Assembly: GCA_021604585.1 (NCBI GenBank)
Contig: BQJG01000101.1
Span: 1-6,487, forward strand
DNA: 6,487 bases
Direction of reading: 5' to 3'
DNA from: Hyphococcus sp.
GTDB taxonomy: Bacteria; Pseudomonadota; Alphaproteobacteria; Caulobacterales; Parvularculaceae
The notes below the pieces were generated by a model that was given only the letters and a program-made list of their open reading frames with translations, did no database searches and was not told where the DNA came from. The first letter of the stretch is position 1. Each line of letters begins with the position of its first letter. The position numbers and the translations under genes are program-made. Below, in pieces: positions 1-6,094 of the stretch.

Positions 1-2783
1 CCGGTGACGGAATCATCGCCCGCGCCGCCATAAACGGAATCGTCCCCGGCGCCGCCGATTGCGCGGTCATTGCCGCCGCCAGCATCAAGCGTGTCATCAT
101 CAAGACCGCCGAAGAGTTCATCGATCCCCGCGCCGCCAAAGAGCAGATCGTTTCCGTTCTGACCGCTCACACGGAAATCGTTGCGGTTGCCGCCATCAAG
201 CGTGTCGTCGCCGTCGCCGCCAAACAGCCGGTCGTCACCGATGCCGCCGGAAAGCGAGTCATTGCCTTCGCGGCCAATCAGCGTGTCTGCGCCGCCGCCG
301 CCATCGATCGTGTCGTTCCCGGCCTCGCCGCGCAACTCGTCGGCGCCAAGATCGCCGAAGATCCAATCATCGTCATCGCCGCCAAAAATCAGATCCGCCG
401 CGCCGCCGCCGTTTAGCGTGTCGTTCCCGGCGTCGCCGTAAAGCGTGTCTGCGCCGCCGGCGCCCACAATCAGATTCGCAGCAACATCGCCGGCCAGCAT
501 ATCGCCGTATTTTGAACCAATCAGGTTTTCGATCGATGTCAGGACGTCGCCTTGCGCATCGCCGCCGGACGCCAGCGCATTCAGAAGGTTGACAGAAACC
601 GCGGCACTCGACCCGTCATAAGACGCTGTATCGTTTCCACCGCCGCCATCAATAGTGTCAGCTCCGGCGCCGCCTAATAGGAAATTACCTTGCCCATCGC
701 CGGTTAGCGAGTCATCCCAGCCCGAGCCTATAACGCCTTCGATGCTTTGCAGGATGTCGCCCGCAGCATCTCCGCCAGAAGTTGAACCGGTAAACAAATT
801 GACCGTCACGGCGGCGCCTGACCCGTCATAGCTGGCTATATCAAATCCGTCCGCACCTTCCAAAAGGTCTGCGCCAGAACCGCCTTTCAGCGTGTCGTCA
901 TCGTGAAAGCCGTAAAGTGTGTCGTCATTGGCGCCGCCAACCAGTAAGTCTGCGAAATATCCGCCCGCAAATCCGCGCCGATCAATATCGCCGGTAAATT
1001 CGATGCGCGTGCCAAGGCTGCCGCCATTTGTAAACGAGAATTCGCCATCATAGAGGCCAAGAAACGTCAACTTGACATCCGATACTCCGTCAATATTGAC
1101 GTCAAATGTCAGGCTTGTTCGCCCATCGGCTTGCGTGATTGTGACATTTGCCAACCCGACTCCAGAACGATTTAGATAAAGGCCATCGCTTTGATCGAAA
1201 TCTACGATGACAATTTCTTTGGCAGGGATGCCGCTTAGGTTATTAAAAGCAGAAACTTGTATAATGTCATAACCGGCGCCAGAGGAAACAAAATCGCCGC
1301 CATCGCCAAAAAGATGGAAAAACTCAAAACCTTCGCCACCAATCAGTGTATCGGCGCTATTGTCGCCTGTTGTTAGCGTCGCTACGCCGCTTATGTTTTG
1401 CAAGAAATCGTCGCCAGCATCTACACCGCCTGAATTGCCGCCAAGACGCACATGCGTGCCGCCGCCAATTGGACCGATCTTTGACGGGTCATAGGAAATC
1501 GATATGAGGATGTCATCGCCGTCGCCATCAAGGATTTCAACGGTCTCAACACCGTTTAACGTATCTGTATGACTTCCGTTTTCTGAAAGGCGTGCATTGT
1601 TTAGGATATAGAGACGGTCGGCGGGCAAATCGCCCTCACCGTCATGAGTATATAGATCATAGCCAACGATATACTCATCAATGCCGCCGCCACCGACAAT
1701 CAAGTCCGAACCAGATACATCGTAAAAATAATCCCGGCCGTCTGAACCGATGAGTGTATCATTACCTATCCCGCCATAAACGACGAAGTTCACGTTCCCG
1801 CTGCTGCTGCTATAGGCGCTGTTCGTAGCGGAAATGAAATCATCACCAGCGCCGCCAGACAAGGTTTCCCTGGTCGCACCCCCAGCAATGAGAGCATCCG
1901 CCGTATCAAGATAACCATAGATGACGTCGTCGCCGTCTCCTCCAAGAATCGTGTCAAAGCCTGCTCCGCCTGTTAGCGTATCGGCACCCAAATATCCTTT
2001 TAGGACATCATCGCCCGCGCCGCCCGCCAGCTGGTCATCGGCGGCGCCGCCGGCCAGAAGGTCGCGCCCCGAACCACCAGTGGCGTTGACCACTGTCGCC
2101 GAAAGAAAATAGACAAATGCTAACGGAGAGTATCCGTCATACTCGAAAATTTCAGTTGTCAGAACATCGCCTGCAAAACCTGTCCCGATATCAATAAACC
2201 GATCTGGAACGGAGTTGCCATCTGTATCCACCTCCAGATTTCCAGTAAGGATATTGTAGGAGAATGCAGACGATAAGAGATCGAGATTAAAGAAACGAAC
2301 AACATCACCATAGGCGAGATCTGTAATCTCAAAATCATCGAAACCTGTGGTGATACTGACAAGATCAAATCCCAAGCCAGTTGTTATGACATCAGCCCCG
2401 AACTCTGGCGAAAATGATTCAGAAAAAAAGTCAAAGACGCCCTCATAGCCAAATTGCCTGGCTTCATGATTGTCGGCGCCAGTGAGAGTGTCGTTTCCTA
2501 CGCCGCCAGTTAGAGACGCGCCTTCGCCGTTTGCGATCAGCAAGTCATCGCCATCACCGCCATAAAGGGCGGCGTCTTGCGTATAAGCCAGAATTGTGTC
2601 GTTGCCGCTTCCCGCATGATAGGAGCTGAATGGCAAGGGCGCACCAACATCAACCCCGCCATCAATCAAATCATCGCCGTCGCCAGCCGCGATGTAATCC
2701 CGCCCTCCGAAACCATAGATTTCATCGTCCGCGGCGGTTCCGTTCAGCGTATCATTGCCGGTTGTGCCAAATATGACGGCCAT
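1..2783 (-). CDS. Large RTX (hemolysin-type Ca2+-binding repeat) protein, C-terminus beyond window
   Basis: Reverse-strand frame open from ATG at 2783 to the left edge (927 codons, no stop; checked codon by codon). It is filled with GGxGxDxLx nonapeptides such as GGDGDDLLI, GGAGDDVLKG and GGEGFEFF. Such repeats form Ca2+-binding parallel beta-rolls in proteins exported unfolded by type I secretion. There is no N-terminal signal peptide (it begins MAVIFGTTGNDTLNG), as expected for that route; the C-terminal secretion signal would lie outside the window. RTX blocks lie around residues 5-105, 236-375, 470-500 and 600 onward, densest from 769. Two largely non-repetitive segments (about 107-235 and 508-598) interrupt them. 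A 70-residue module is duplicated at 650-789. The start has only a weak GGGA upstream, but the RTX pattern begins right after this ATG. No enzymatic domain is recognised; adhesin, S-layer-like or matrix roles are possible. Confidence 0.95.
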   Translation of the reverse strand, partial: MAVIFGTTGNDTLNGTAADDEIYGFGGRDYIAAGDGDDLIDGGVDVGAPLPFSSYHAGSGNDTILAYTQDAALYGGDGDDLLIANGEGASLTGGVGNDTLTGADNHEARQFGYEGVFDFFSESFSPEFGADVITTGLGFDLVSITTGFDDFEITDLAYGDVVRFFNLDLLSSAFSYNILTGNLEVDTDGNSVPDRFIDIGTGFAGDVLTTEIFEYDGYSPLAFVYFLSATVVNATGGSGRDLLAGGAADDQLAGGAGDDVLKGYLGADTLTGGAGFDTILGGDGDDVIYGYLDTADALIAGGATRETLSGGAGDDFISATNSAYSSSSGNVNFVVYGGIGNDTLIGSDGRDYFYDVSGSDLIVGGGGIDEYIVGYDLYTHDGEGDLPADRLYILNNARLSENGSHTDTLNGVETVEILDGDGDDILISISYDPSKIGPIGGGTHVRLGGNSGGVDAGDDFLQNISGVATLTTGDNSADTLIGGEGFEFFHLFGDGGDFVSSGAGYDIIQVSAFNNLSGIPAKEIVIVDFDQSDGLYLNRSGVGLANVTITQADGRTSLTFDVNIDGVSDVKLTFLGLYDGEFSFTNGGSLGTRIEFTGDIDRRGFAGGYFADLLVGGANDDTLYGFHDDDTLKGGSGADLLEGADGFDIASYDGSGAAVTVNLFTGSTSGGDAAGDILQSIEGVIGSGWDDSLTGDGQGNFLLGGAGADTIDGGGGNDTASYDGSSAAVSVNLLNALASGGDAQGDVLTSIENLIGSKYGDMLAGDVAANLIVGAGGADTLYGDAGNDTLNGGGAADLIFGGDDDDWIFGDLGADELRGEAGNDTIDGGGGADTLIGREGNDSLSGGIGDDRLFGGDGDDTLDGGNRNDFRVSGQNGNDLLFGGAGIDELFGGLDDDTLDAGGGNDRAIGGAGDDSVYGGAGDDSVT
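3..479 (-). repeat. Dense RTX nonapeptide repeat block
   Basis: Residues about 769-927 consist almost entirely of 9-residue (27-bp) units of the form GGxGxDxLx, for example GGDDDDWIF, GGGGADTLI, GGIGDDRLF and GGDGDDTLD. Alternate units follow the canonical Ca2+-binding pattern. The block continues past the left edge. At the DNA level it reads on the + strand as GC-rich gcc/gtc/atc triplets with roughly 27-bp periodicity. Confidence 0.9.
417..836 (-). repeat. Tandem 70-residue duplication inside the RTX protein
   Basis: Two adjacent, ungapped 70-residue copies: residues 650-719 (627-836) and 720-789 (417-626). Both begin ASYDGS-AAV and contain a SGGDA-GD-L-SIE--IGS core, and both end in GNDT. 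By hand alignment about 41 of 70 residues agree. A more degenerate relative of the SGG-DAGD-LQ-I-G core occurs near residues 451-465. The copies have diverged, so this is an old in-frame duplication. Confidence 0.85.
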
Positions 2784-2870
2784 AAATGTTCCCAGACGCG
2801 TTACACTGCTATAGTTTTAAGTCATTATTTTTGGGTGAAATTAAATCCGTCGACACCCGCGAAAGGATAG

Positions 2871-2900
2871 TTAATAAAGACAAATATAGCGGGTTTTCAA
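2871..2900 (-). promoter_or_regulatory. Candidate sigma-70-type promoter for the RTX gene
   Basis: On the minus strand, TTGAAA (2900-2895) is followed 18 bp later by TATTAA (2876-2871), about 90 bp before the RTX ATG at 2783. An inverted repeat ACCCGC/GCGGGT (2855-2860 and 2889-2894) flanks the -10 region and could be an operator. The promoter lies just inside the host side of the transposon junction (2927/2928), so the insertion leaves it intact. This is a consensus-matching call only. Confidence 0.4.
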
Positions 2901-2919
2901 GCATGAACAAGCCGATAAT

Positions 2920-2927
2920 AAACGCAA
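2920..2927 (+). repeat. Target-site duplication, left copy (AAACGCAA)
   Basis: The 8 bases AAACGCAA directly precede the left terminal inverted repeat and recur directly after the right one at 6331-6338. IS1-family elements usually duplicate 8-9 bp of target, so the length fits the transposase family. The perfect match suggests a fairly recent, undisturbed insertion. Confidence 0.93.
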
Positions 2928-2944
2928 GGTGCTGTCCTAATTAG
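2928..2944 (+). repeat. Left terminal inverted repeat
   Basis: GGTGCTGTCCTAATTAG, a perfect 17-bp inverted match to 6314-6330. Here it extends into a perfect 16-bp palindrome, TGTCCTAATTAGGACA (2933-2948), which the right end lacks. The transposase stop codon (2941-2943 on the minus strand) lies inside it. A second, imperfect copy of the core, TGTCCCAATTCG, follows at 2971-2982. Confidence 0.95.
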
Positions 2945-3837
2945 GACAACCCGCCCTCAATCACCCTAAGTGTCCCAATTCGTTTTCCTTGTGGTTCCTG
3001 CGGTATTTTGTTGCTGATGGCAGACTCAACAAGCTCACCAATGCTCCACGGATGGTCCGTTAGACCTAACGCCATAGCTGGCGTAGTCCGCAAAGTTTCA
3101 TGCACCCGGCAGAGATTGTAATGAGCGACGAAAAGCGAGAACGCTGCCGTATGGTTTTCTAGCTTTTTGCTAAAGCCGTTTGTCAAACGTGTTAAACGGC
3201 GAGAGGCCATTCGGGCGGTCAAATTTGATCGCTCGACGTGGCTTGTCGAGATCATGTGACTAACGGGGAAGCCCCTTATCCGCTCCTTGCGGACGCCGAC
3301 AACGACGCCCGGCGAATACCGACGCGCCGCGTTGATTGGGGGCTCGCCAACGTATTGCTTTACCACCTGACCGTAGTGGCAGTCATCACCGAAGGCCGAC
3401 CAGACGGCTTCGGGATAGGCCGGAAAGGCATCGGAATTGATTTGCGGCGTGTTAATGACGCGCTCGCGCAGGTCGTAGAGAAATCGACGCGTGTTGTTCT
3501 GGTTTCGCTTACCTATACGGTACGAGATTATCGCTTTGTTGAAGCGGTCTAGCGCGGTGAAAATATACTGATCGCCCTTATCGGCACCGTCGGCAGATGT
3601 TGTCCGGCGCTGCTTTTTTCCGACGAATGACCACAGTTCGTCGAGTTCTATGTAGTCAACATTCAGGTCACGCATCATGGCATCGTGCAGATCAGCGCAG
3701 GCGTTACCGACGCGAACGCCTAGACGCATTATGGTGTCACGATGCGTTGAGGTCATACGCTCGGTGGCGCGTATGCTGCACCCCTCGGTCAGCGCGGCGA
3801 TAATTTCAATTTGTCGTTCGATTGGAAGGCGGTTCAT
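2941..3837 (-). CDS. IS1-family DDE transposase
   Basis: Full-length 298-aa transposase expected to bind the element's ends and catalyse transposition. An N-terminal helix-turn-helix-like segment lies near residues 8-42. The IS1-type catalytic core follows: D66 in IELDELW, D136 in INSDAF and E202 in STSHVERSNLT, with the family-typical RLTRLTNGFSKKLENH and YNLCRVHETLR after it. Classical IS1 makes its transposase by an InsA-InsB frameshift; this is a single ORF, and I see no zinc-finger cysteine cluster. I chose ATG at 3837 (MNRLPIERQ) because AAGGGATAGGG precedes it and family members I remember start with MN-LP. An in-frame ATG at 3894 would add 19 proline-rich residues of doubtful reality. 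The stop sits within the left inverted repeat. No disabling mutation is seen. Confidence 0.95.
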   Translation of the reverse strand: MNRLPIERQIEIIAALTEGCSIRATERMTSTHRDTIMRLGVRVGNACADLHDAMMRDLNVDYIELDELWSFVGKKQRRTTSADGADKGDQYIFTALDRFNKAIISYRIGKRNQNNTRRFLYDLRERVINTPQINSDAFPAYPEAVWSAFGDDCHYGQVVKQYVGEPPINAARRYSPGVVVGVRKERIRGFPVSHMISTSHVERSNLTARMASRRLTRLTNGFSKKLENHTAAFSLFVAHYNLCRVHETLRTTPAMALGLTDHPWSIGELVESAISNKIPQEPQGKRIGTLRVIEGGLS

Positions 3838-3953
3838 TGGCCCTATCCCTTGCGGTTTGGGATGGGCTTGCGGCGGAGTAGAAAATTGCCGCATTAAGAG
3901 CTATATAATGATTTGCCGTCATAGCTTGGGCCCAAATCCCAGGTTGTGATTTT

Positions 3954-3986
3954 GGGTCCGGTGGCTGTTAGCGCAGCGCCGGACCC
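3954..3986. other. Hairpin-forming inverted repeat
   Basis: GGGTCCGG (3954-3961) pairs perfectly with CCGGACCC (3979-3986). After a 1-2 nt bulge an inner GCTG/CAGC can continue the stem. Neither strand has a T-run after the stem, so a rho-independent terminator is unlikely. It abuts two other inverted repeats (3926-3935 and 3931-3956). A structured leader, small RNA or protein-binding site are all possible. Confidence 0.5.
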
Positions 3987-4186
3987 GGCTTAAATTGGTC
4001 TCTTAAAAAGGTGCCGATTCGGGGGTTGCGGTTGGTTCTGACGCCGTGGCCGCGCCCCCAGCTCCTATAAATCCTCGCCCTGAGCGCCGGTCGGCGGAAA
4101 CGCTAGGACTCCAAACCCTTCTTTTCATGGCGAATCTCCAAGTTACCATGAGAATATGGGCGAAAGTTCGGGCGGGCGCAAGATGA

Positions 4187-4210
4187 GTGCAAACTTTTGT
4201 GCAAACTTTT
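4187..4210 (+). repeat. Tandem 12-bp direct repeat upstream of the cargo promoter
   Basis: GTGCAAACTTTT occurs twice in immediate succession (4187-4198, 4199-4210), ending 2 bp before a candidate -35 box. The 12-bp period is close to a helical turn, so two regulator subunits could bind on one face of the DNA. The adjacent cargo gene is itself predicted to be winged-helix-like, so autoregulation is an inference worth noting. Confidence 0.6.
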
Positions 4211-4212
4211 TC

Positions 4213-4240
4213 TTGCTTCGGGGCCGTGTTCTGGTATTGT
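4213..4240 (+). promoter_or_regulatory. Candidate promoter of the first cargo gene
   Basis: TTGCTT (4213-4218) and TATTGT (4235-4240) are spaced 16 bp apart and lie about 30 bp before the ATG at 4271. Match to the sigma-70 consensus is moderate (3/6 and 4/6). Position directly after the 12-bp tandem repeat supports a regulated promoter, but the call rests on pattern only. Confidence 0.35.
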
Positions 4241-4270
4241 GCGCCTTGGTTGAAGGAAGGAGACGCCCTC

Positions 4271-5083
4271 ATGTCAGGCGAAAAAGTCAAATTCGATGAG
4301 GCGGCCAATAGCAAAACCGGGCGCACCAATGAGCGCTCCACCGTCGTCTTTCCTTATATGGATTTGGACGTGGCGGTTGAGGTGGCGAACGCGATATTTA
4401 ATCGCGGTGGCATAAATACATGTCCGCTAGACGAGTTGGCGGCAGAGATGAAGCAAACCGTCACCAGCGGTAACTTCAAATTAAAAACCTCTGCTTGTCG
4501 AATTTTTGGCTTGGCCGATAAAGACGGGCAGAGTGGGATACGTTTAACCGACTTGGGGCTGCGCATTGTCGAAAACGACAATACGACCGAGGCTATGGTT
4601 CGTGCCTTTTTGAACGTTCCGCTCTATTCCGAAATCTATGAACAATATCGCGGGCGATTGCTTCCGCCCTCGAAAGCGTTGGAGCGAGAAATGCAACGCT
4701 TGGGTGTCGCTTCGAAGCAAACAGACAAAGCTCGACACTCTTTTCACCGATCCGCCAAGCAGGCTGGTTTTTTCCAAGCGGGGGAAGATCGACTTGTAAA
4801 GCCTCGCCTTGAACATAGCGCTCCACAGACTAGTTCAACCTCTGATGAGACGGCCCCCACGGCAGCACCAAGTGTTGAGGCCAAGCGGCCATCAGAGCGT
4901 TTTTACGGCGGCGGCGACGGCGGCGGAACATTACCGCCTGATATTGATCCAATCATTGAGGGGCTACTCAAGCGTTTGCCCAAAGCTGGATCAGTATGGC
5001 CGGAATCAGAGAGAGAGGTTTGGCTGGATCTTCTGAAAGGAAGCTTCAAGCTTATCTATTCTCAAAAGGAACCAACGGACTAA
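4271..5083 (+). CDS. Cargo protein 1: predicted winged-helix-like protein, function unknown
   Basis: 270 aa. ATG at 4271 chosen because a strong AAGGAAGGAG lies about 8 bp upstream; the longer frame from 4187 would read through the tandem repeat and promoter. Residues about 25-100 (VVFPYMDLDVAVEVANAIF, then SACRIFGLADKDG and IRLTDLGLRIV) read like a winged-helix domain with a recognition-type helix and a beta-wing. It resembles, from memory only, DUF5343-type proteins. Residues 108-178 form a second helical region ending in a GFF-x4-DRLVKP motif. A low-complexity Ser/Thr/Ala/Pro- and Gly-rich linker follows (181-220, including GGGDGGG). A conserved-looking C-terminal helix pair (226-265, GLLKRLP and VWPESEREVWL) resembles tails of other alphaproteobacterial hypothetical proteins I remember. 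A DNA-binding regulatory role is inferred, not shown. It converges with the next gene, 6 bp away. Confidence 0.85.
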   Translation: MSGEKVKFDEAANSKTGRTNERSTVVFPYMDLDVAVEVANAIFNRGGINTCPLDELAAEMKQTVTSGNFKLKTSACRIFGLADKDGQSGIRLTDLGLRIVENDNTTEAMVRAFLNVPLYSEIYEQYRGRLLPPSKALEREMQRLGVASKQTDKARHSFHRSAKQAGFFQAGEDRLVKPRLEHSAPQTSSTSDETAPTAAPSVEAKRPSERFYGGGDGGGTLPPDIDPIIEGLLKRLPKAGSVWPESEREVWLDLLKGSFKLIYSQKEPTD

Positions 5084-5089
5084 GGCAGT

Positions 5090-5332
5090 TTAGCGGCGGT
5101 GAGCTGCCACGATCAAATCGAATAAATCACTCGCCGCGTCAAATGTAGGAGCTTTCGCTAACACTTCAAATATCTCGCGTTCACCAGACCTCTGCGTCCT
5201 CATGATGAAATAACCGAGGTGCCCTCCAAGGTTATCGAACTCAATGTGATCTTTATAAGTTTCTGGTGCGATTGGTGAGACGTGGATTGTGGAGCGATCT
5301 TCCAGATCAGCTTGGAGCATCAAATCAATCAT
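5090..5332 (-). CDS. Cargo protein 2: small acidic protein, function unknown
   Basis: 80 aa, filling the space between two + strand cargo genes. I chose ATG at 5332 (MIDLMLQADLED) because AGGGG (5345-5341) lies 8 nt upstream. The ATG at 5338, adding Met-Ala, would be only 2 nt from that site. A good promoter match lies at 5363-5392. The sequence has charged, soluble character, with ETYKDHIEFDNLGGHLGYFI in the middle and a C-terminal amphipathic helix (DAASDLFDLIVAAHRR). There are no membrane segments and no recognised family. Its start interleaves with that of the divergent 250-aa gene, so the two may be regulated together. Small size, acidity and divergent pairing would suit an antitoxin or inhibitor, but that is speculation. 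Confidence 0.65.
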   Translation of the reverse strand: MIDLMLQADLEDRSTIHVSPIAPETYKDHIEFDNLGGHLGYFIMRTQRSGEREIFEVLAKAPTFDAASDLFDLIVAAHRR

Positions 5333-6083
5333 GGCCATATCCCCTGAAGAGCCCGTTTATTCATTCTACCGAAAGCCGCGATTCTCGGTCAATCATCTTG
5401 CCGAATATCTGGAGACCCGTACCGCGCCGCAGCGCACAGCGGTCATTCGGAAAGCGAAGTTTCCCAAGAAAAACACGGTCATTGCTTACCAGCAAATCAC
5501 ACATGATATTAACCGTTTCTTTCCAAGCGGCGAAAAAGCCGCAGATTACTTCGCCCCAACAATCGATCGGATGCAAAAGAAGGCGCGCCGGGAGACCGGG
5601 CACGCCCAAGACGAGGCCTTGCGCTGCGCCCGCGCTATTAAAGAGTTTAGCAAGACTTTCAACCGCCGACGCCTTTCCGGCTACCGCTATGATGCACGGC
5701 CCGCAAAACTATCCATGCCGATAAAGGGGGTCACGATAAATATCCGCTTGAATGCGTCGATCTTTCAAGACGTAGACGGCGAGACATATTCTGGCGGACT
5801 TGTTCTTTTCATGTCCGGCTCCGATGAAAACCGGAAGAACATAGAAAGCCGCCGGAAAACTGTCGCACAATGCATACACTGGGCATTAGAAATGTCAGGA
5901 GGCAACGTCGAGCCTTTGCCGCGTCTCTGCATGTCCTTTGATGTGTTTGGAAACACGGTGACGCGCGCTACTGACAGCTTCAGCAGAATGCGCGAGAATG
6001 TCACGGAATCATGTCGTGAAGCAGCTCGCGCATGGGACGATGTGGAGCCGCCTGCGAAGTACGATGGGCCGGATTGGCGCTAG
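5331..6083 (+). CDS. Cargo protein 3: 250-aa protein, function unknown
   Basis: 250 aa from ATG at 5331 (MAISPEEPVYSFYRKPRFSV). The N-terminal part (about 16-65: FSVNHLAEYLETRTAPQRTAVIR, then KNTVIAYQQITHDINRFF) is basic and helical. A cationic region with many Arg/Lys (80-125) follows, then a beta-rich part (128-165, IKGVTINIRL and GGLVLFMSG) and a C-terminal helical region. I recall hypothetical proteins with this kind of PRFSVNHLAEYL opening in proteobacterial accessory DNA but know no function. A GGAG lies 13 nt before the ATG, rather far. A GTG at 5289 in frame would add 14 residues overlapping the opposite gene; the ATG is preferred because the Tyr/Phe-rich opening follows it. It is probably transcribed with the small membrane gene 11 bp downstream. 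Confidence 0.85.
   Translation: MAISPEEPVYSFYRKPRFSVNHLAEYLETRTAPQRTAVIRKAKFPKKNTVIAYQQITHDINRFFPSGEKAADYFAPTIDRMQKKARRETGHAQDEALRCARAIKEFSKTFNRRRLSGYRYDARPAKLSMPIKGVTINIRLNASIFQDVDGETYSGGLVLFMSGSDENRKNIESRRKTVAQCIHWALEMSGGNVEPLPRLCMSFDVFGNTVTRATDSFSRMRENVTESCREAARAWDDVEPPAKYDGPDWR
5363..5392 (-). promoter_or_regulatory. Candidate promoter of the small divergent cargo gene
   Basis: Minus strand TTGACC (5392-5387), an 18-bp spacer, then TAGAAT (5368-5363): 5/6 matches to each sigma-70 box. Transcription would begin near 5356, giving a leader of about 25 nt to the ATG at 5332 that contains the AGGGG site. The promoter lies inside the coding sequence of the opposite-strand 250-aa gene. Confidence 0.5.
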
Positions 6084-6094
6084 AAGGAGAAAAA

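Larger units (their letters stand above)
2784..2927. other. Host intergenic leader between transposon and RTX gene
   Basis: AT-rich 144-bp stretch holding the candidate promoter and the 5' untranslated region of the RTX gene. No ORF, RNA gene or terminator is seen here. Its right end is the 8-bp target duplication. Confidence 0.6.
3838..4270. other. Non-coding divergent region inside the transposon
   Basis: About 430 bp between the transposase start and the first cargo gene, read divergently. It contains the palindrome TTGGGCCCAA (3926-3935), the inverted pair CCCAAATC/GATTTTGGG (3931-3956), an 8-bp-stem hairpin (3954-3986), a 12-bp tandem repeat (4187-4210) and a candidate promoter (4213-4240). 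TTATATAG-like sequence near 3902-3908 on the minus strand may serve the transposase. I find no tRNA fold and no convincing protein gene. A 19-codon ORF at 4127-4186 lacks a ribosome-binding site. Confidence 0.6.

Noticed and set aside
1..480. Possible CRISPR-like or satellite repeat array from the periodic GC-rich sequence
   Set aside because: The 27-bp period translates in one frame into RTX nonapeptides, copies are diverged, and there are no spacers.
59..592. 177-aa + strand ORF rich in Arg/His
   Set aside because: Antisense shadow of the GC-rich RTX repeats; composition is driven by the complementary gcc/gtc/atc triplets and there is no ribosome-binding site.
2159..2368. 69-aa minus strand ORF
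   Set aside because: Lies in another frame inside the continuous RTX gene on the same strand.
2577..2870. 97-aa + strand ORF across the RTX start
   Set aside because: Mostly antisense to RTX coding sequence and crosses its leader; no ribosome-binding site.
3238..3552. 104-aa + strand ORF
   Set aside because: Antisense to the transposase catalytic core, which is clearly the real gene.
3838..3894. Longer transposase start at 3894
   Set aside because: Adds a proline-rich stretch with no good ribosome-binding site; the ATG at 3837 has AAGGGATAGGG and a family-typical opening.
3954..3986. Rho-independent terminator or tRNA
   Set aside because: Good stem but no T-run on either strand; no cloverleaf or T-loop consensus.
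4127..4186. 19-codon ORF (MANLQVTMRIW...) as a leader peptide
   Set aside because: No ribosome-binding site and no attenuator-type terminator after it; ends exactly where the tandem repeat begins, probably by chance.
4003..4341. 112-aa minus strand ORF
   Set aside because: Spans the non-coding region, the tandem repeat and the start of cargo gene 1; low-complexity and without supporting signals.
4544..4826. Minus strand ORFs of 77-90 aa opposite cargo gene 1
   Set aside because: Antisense shadows; cargo gene 1 has a strong Shine-Dalgarno and domain-like sequence.
5266..5724. 152-aa + strand ORF overlapping cargo gene 3
   Set aside because: Out-of-frame shadow of the 250-aa gene, which has the more protein-like sequence and the downstream operon partner.
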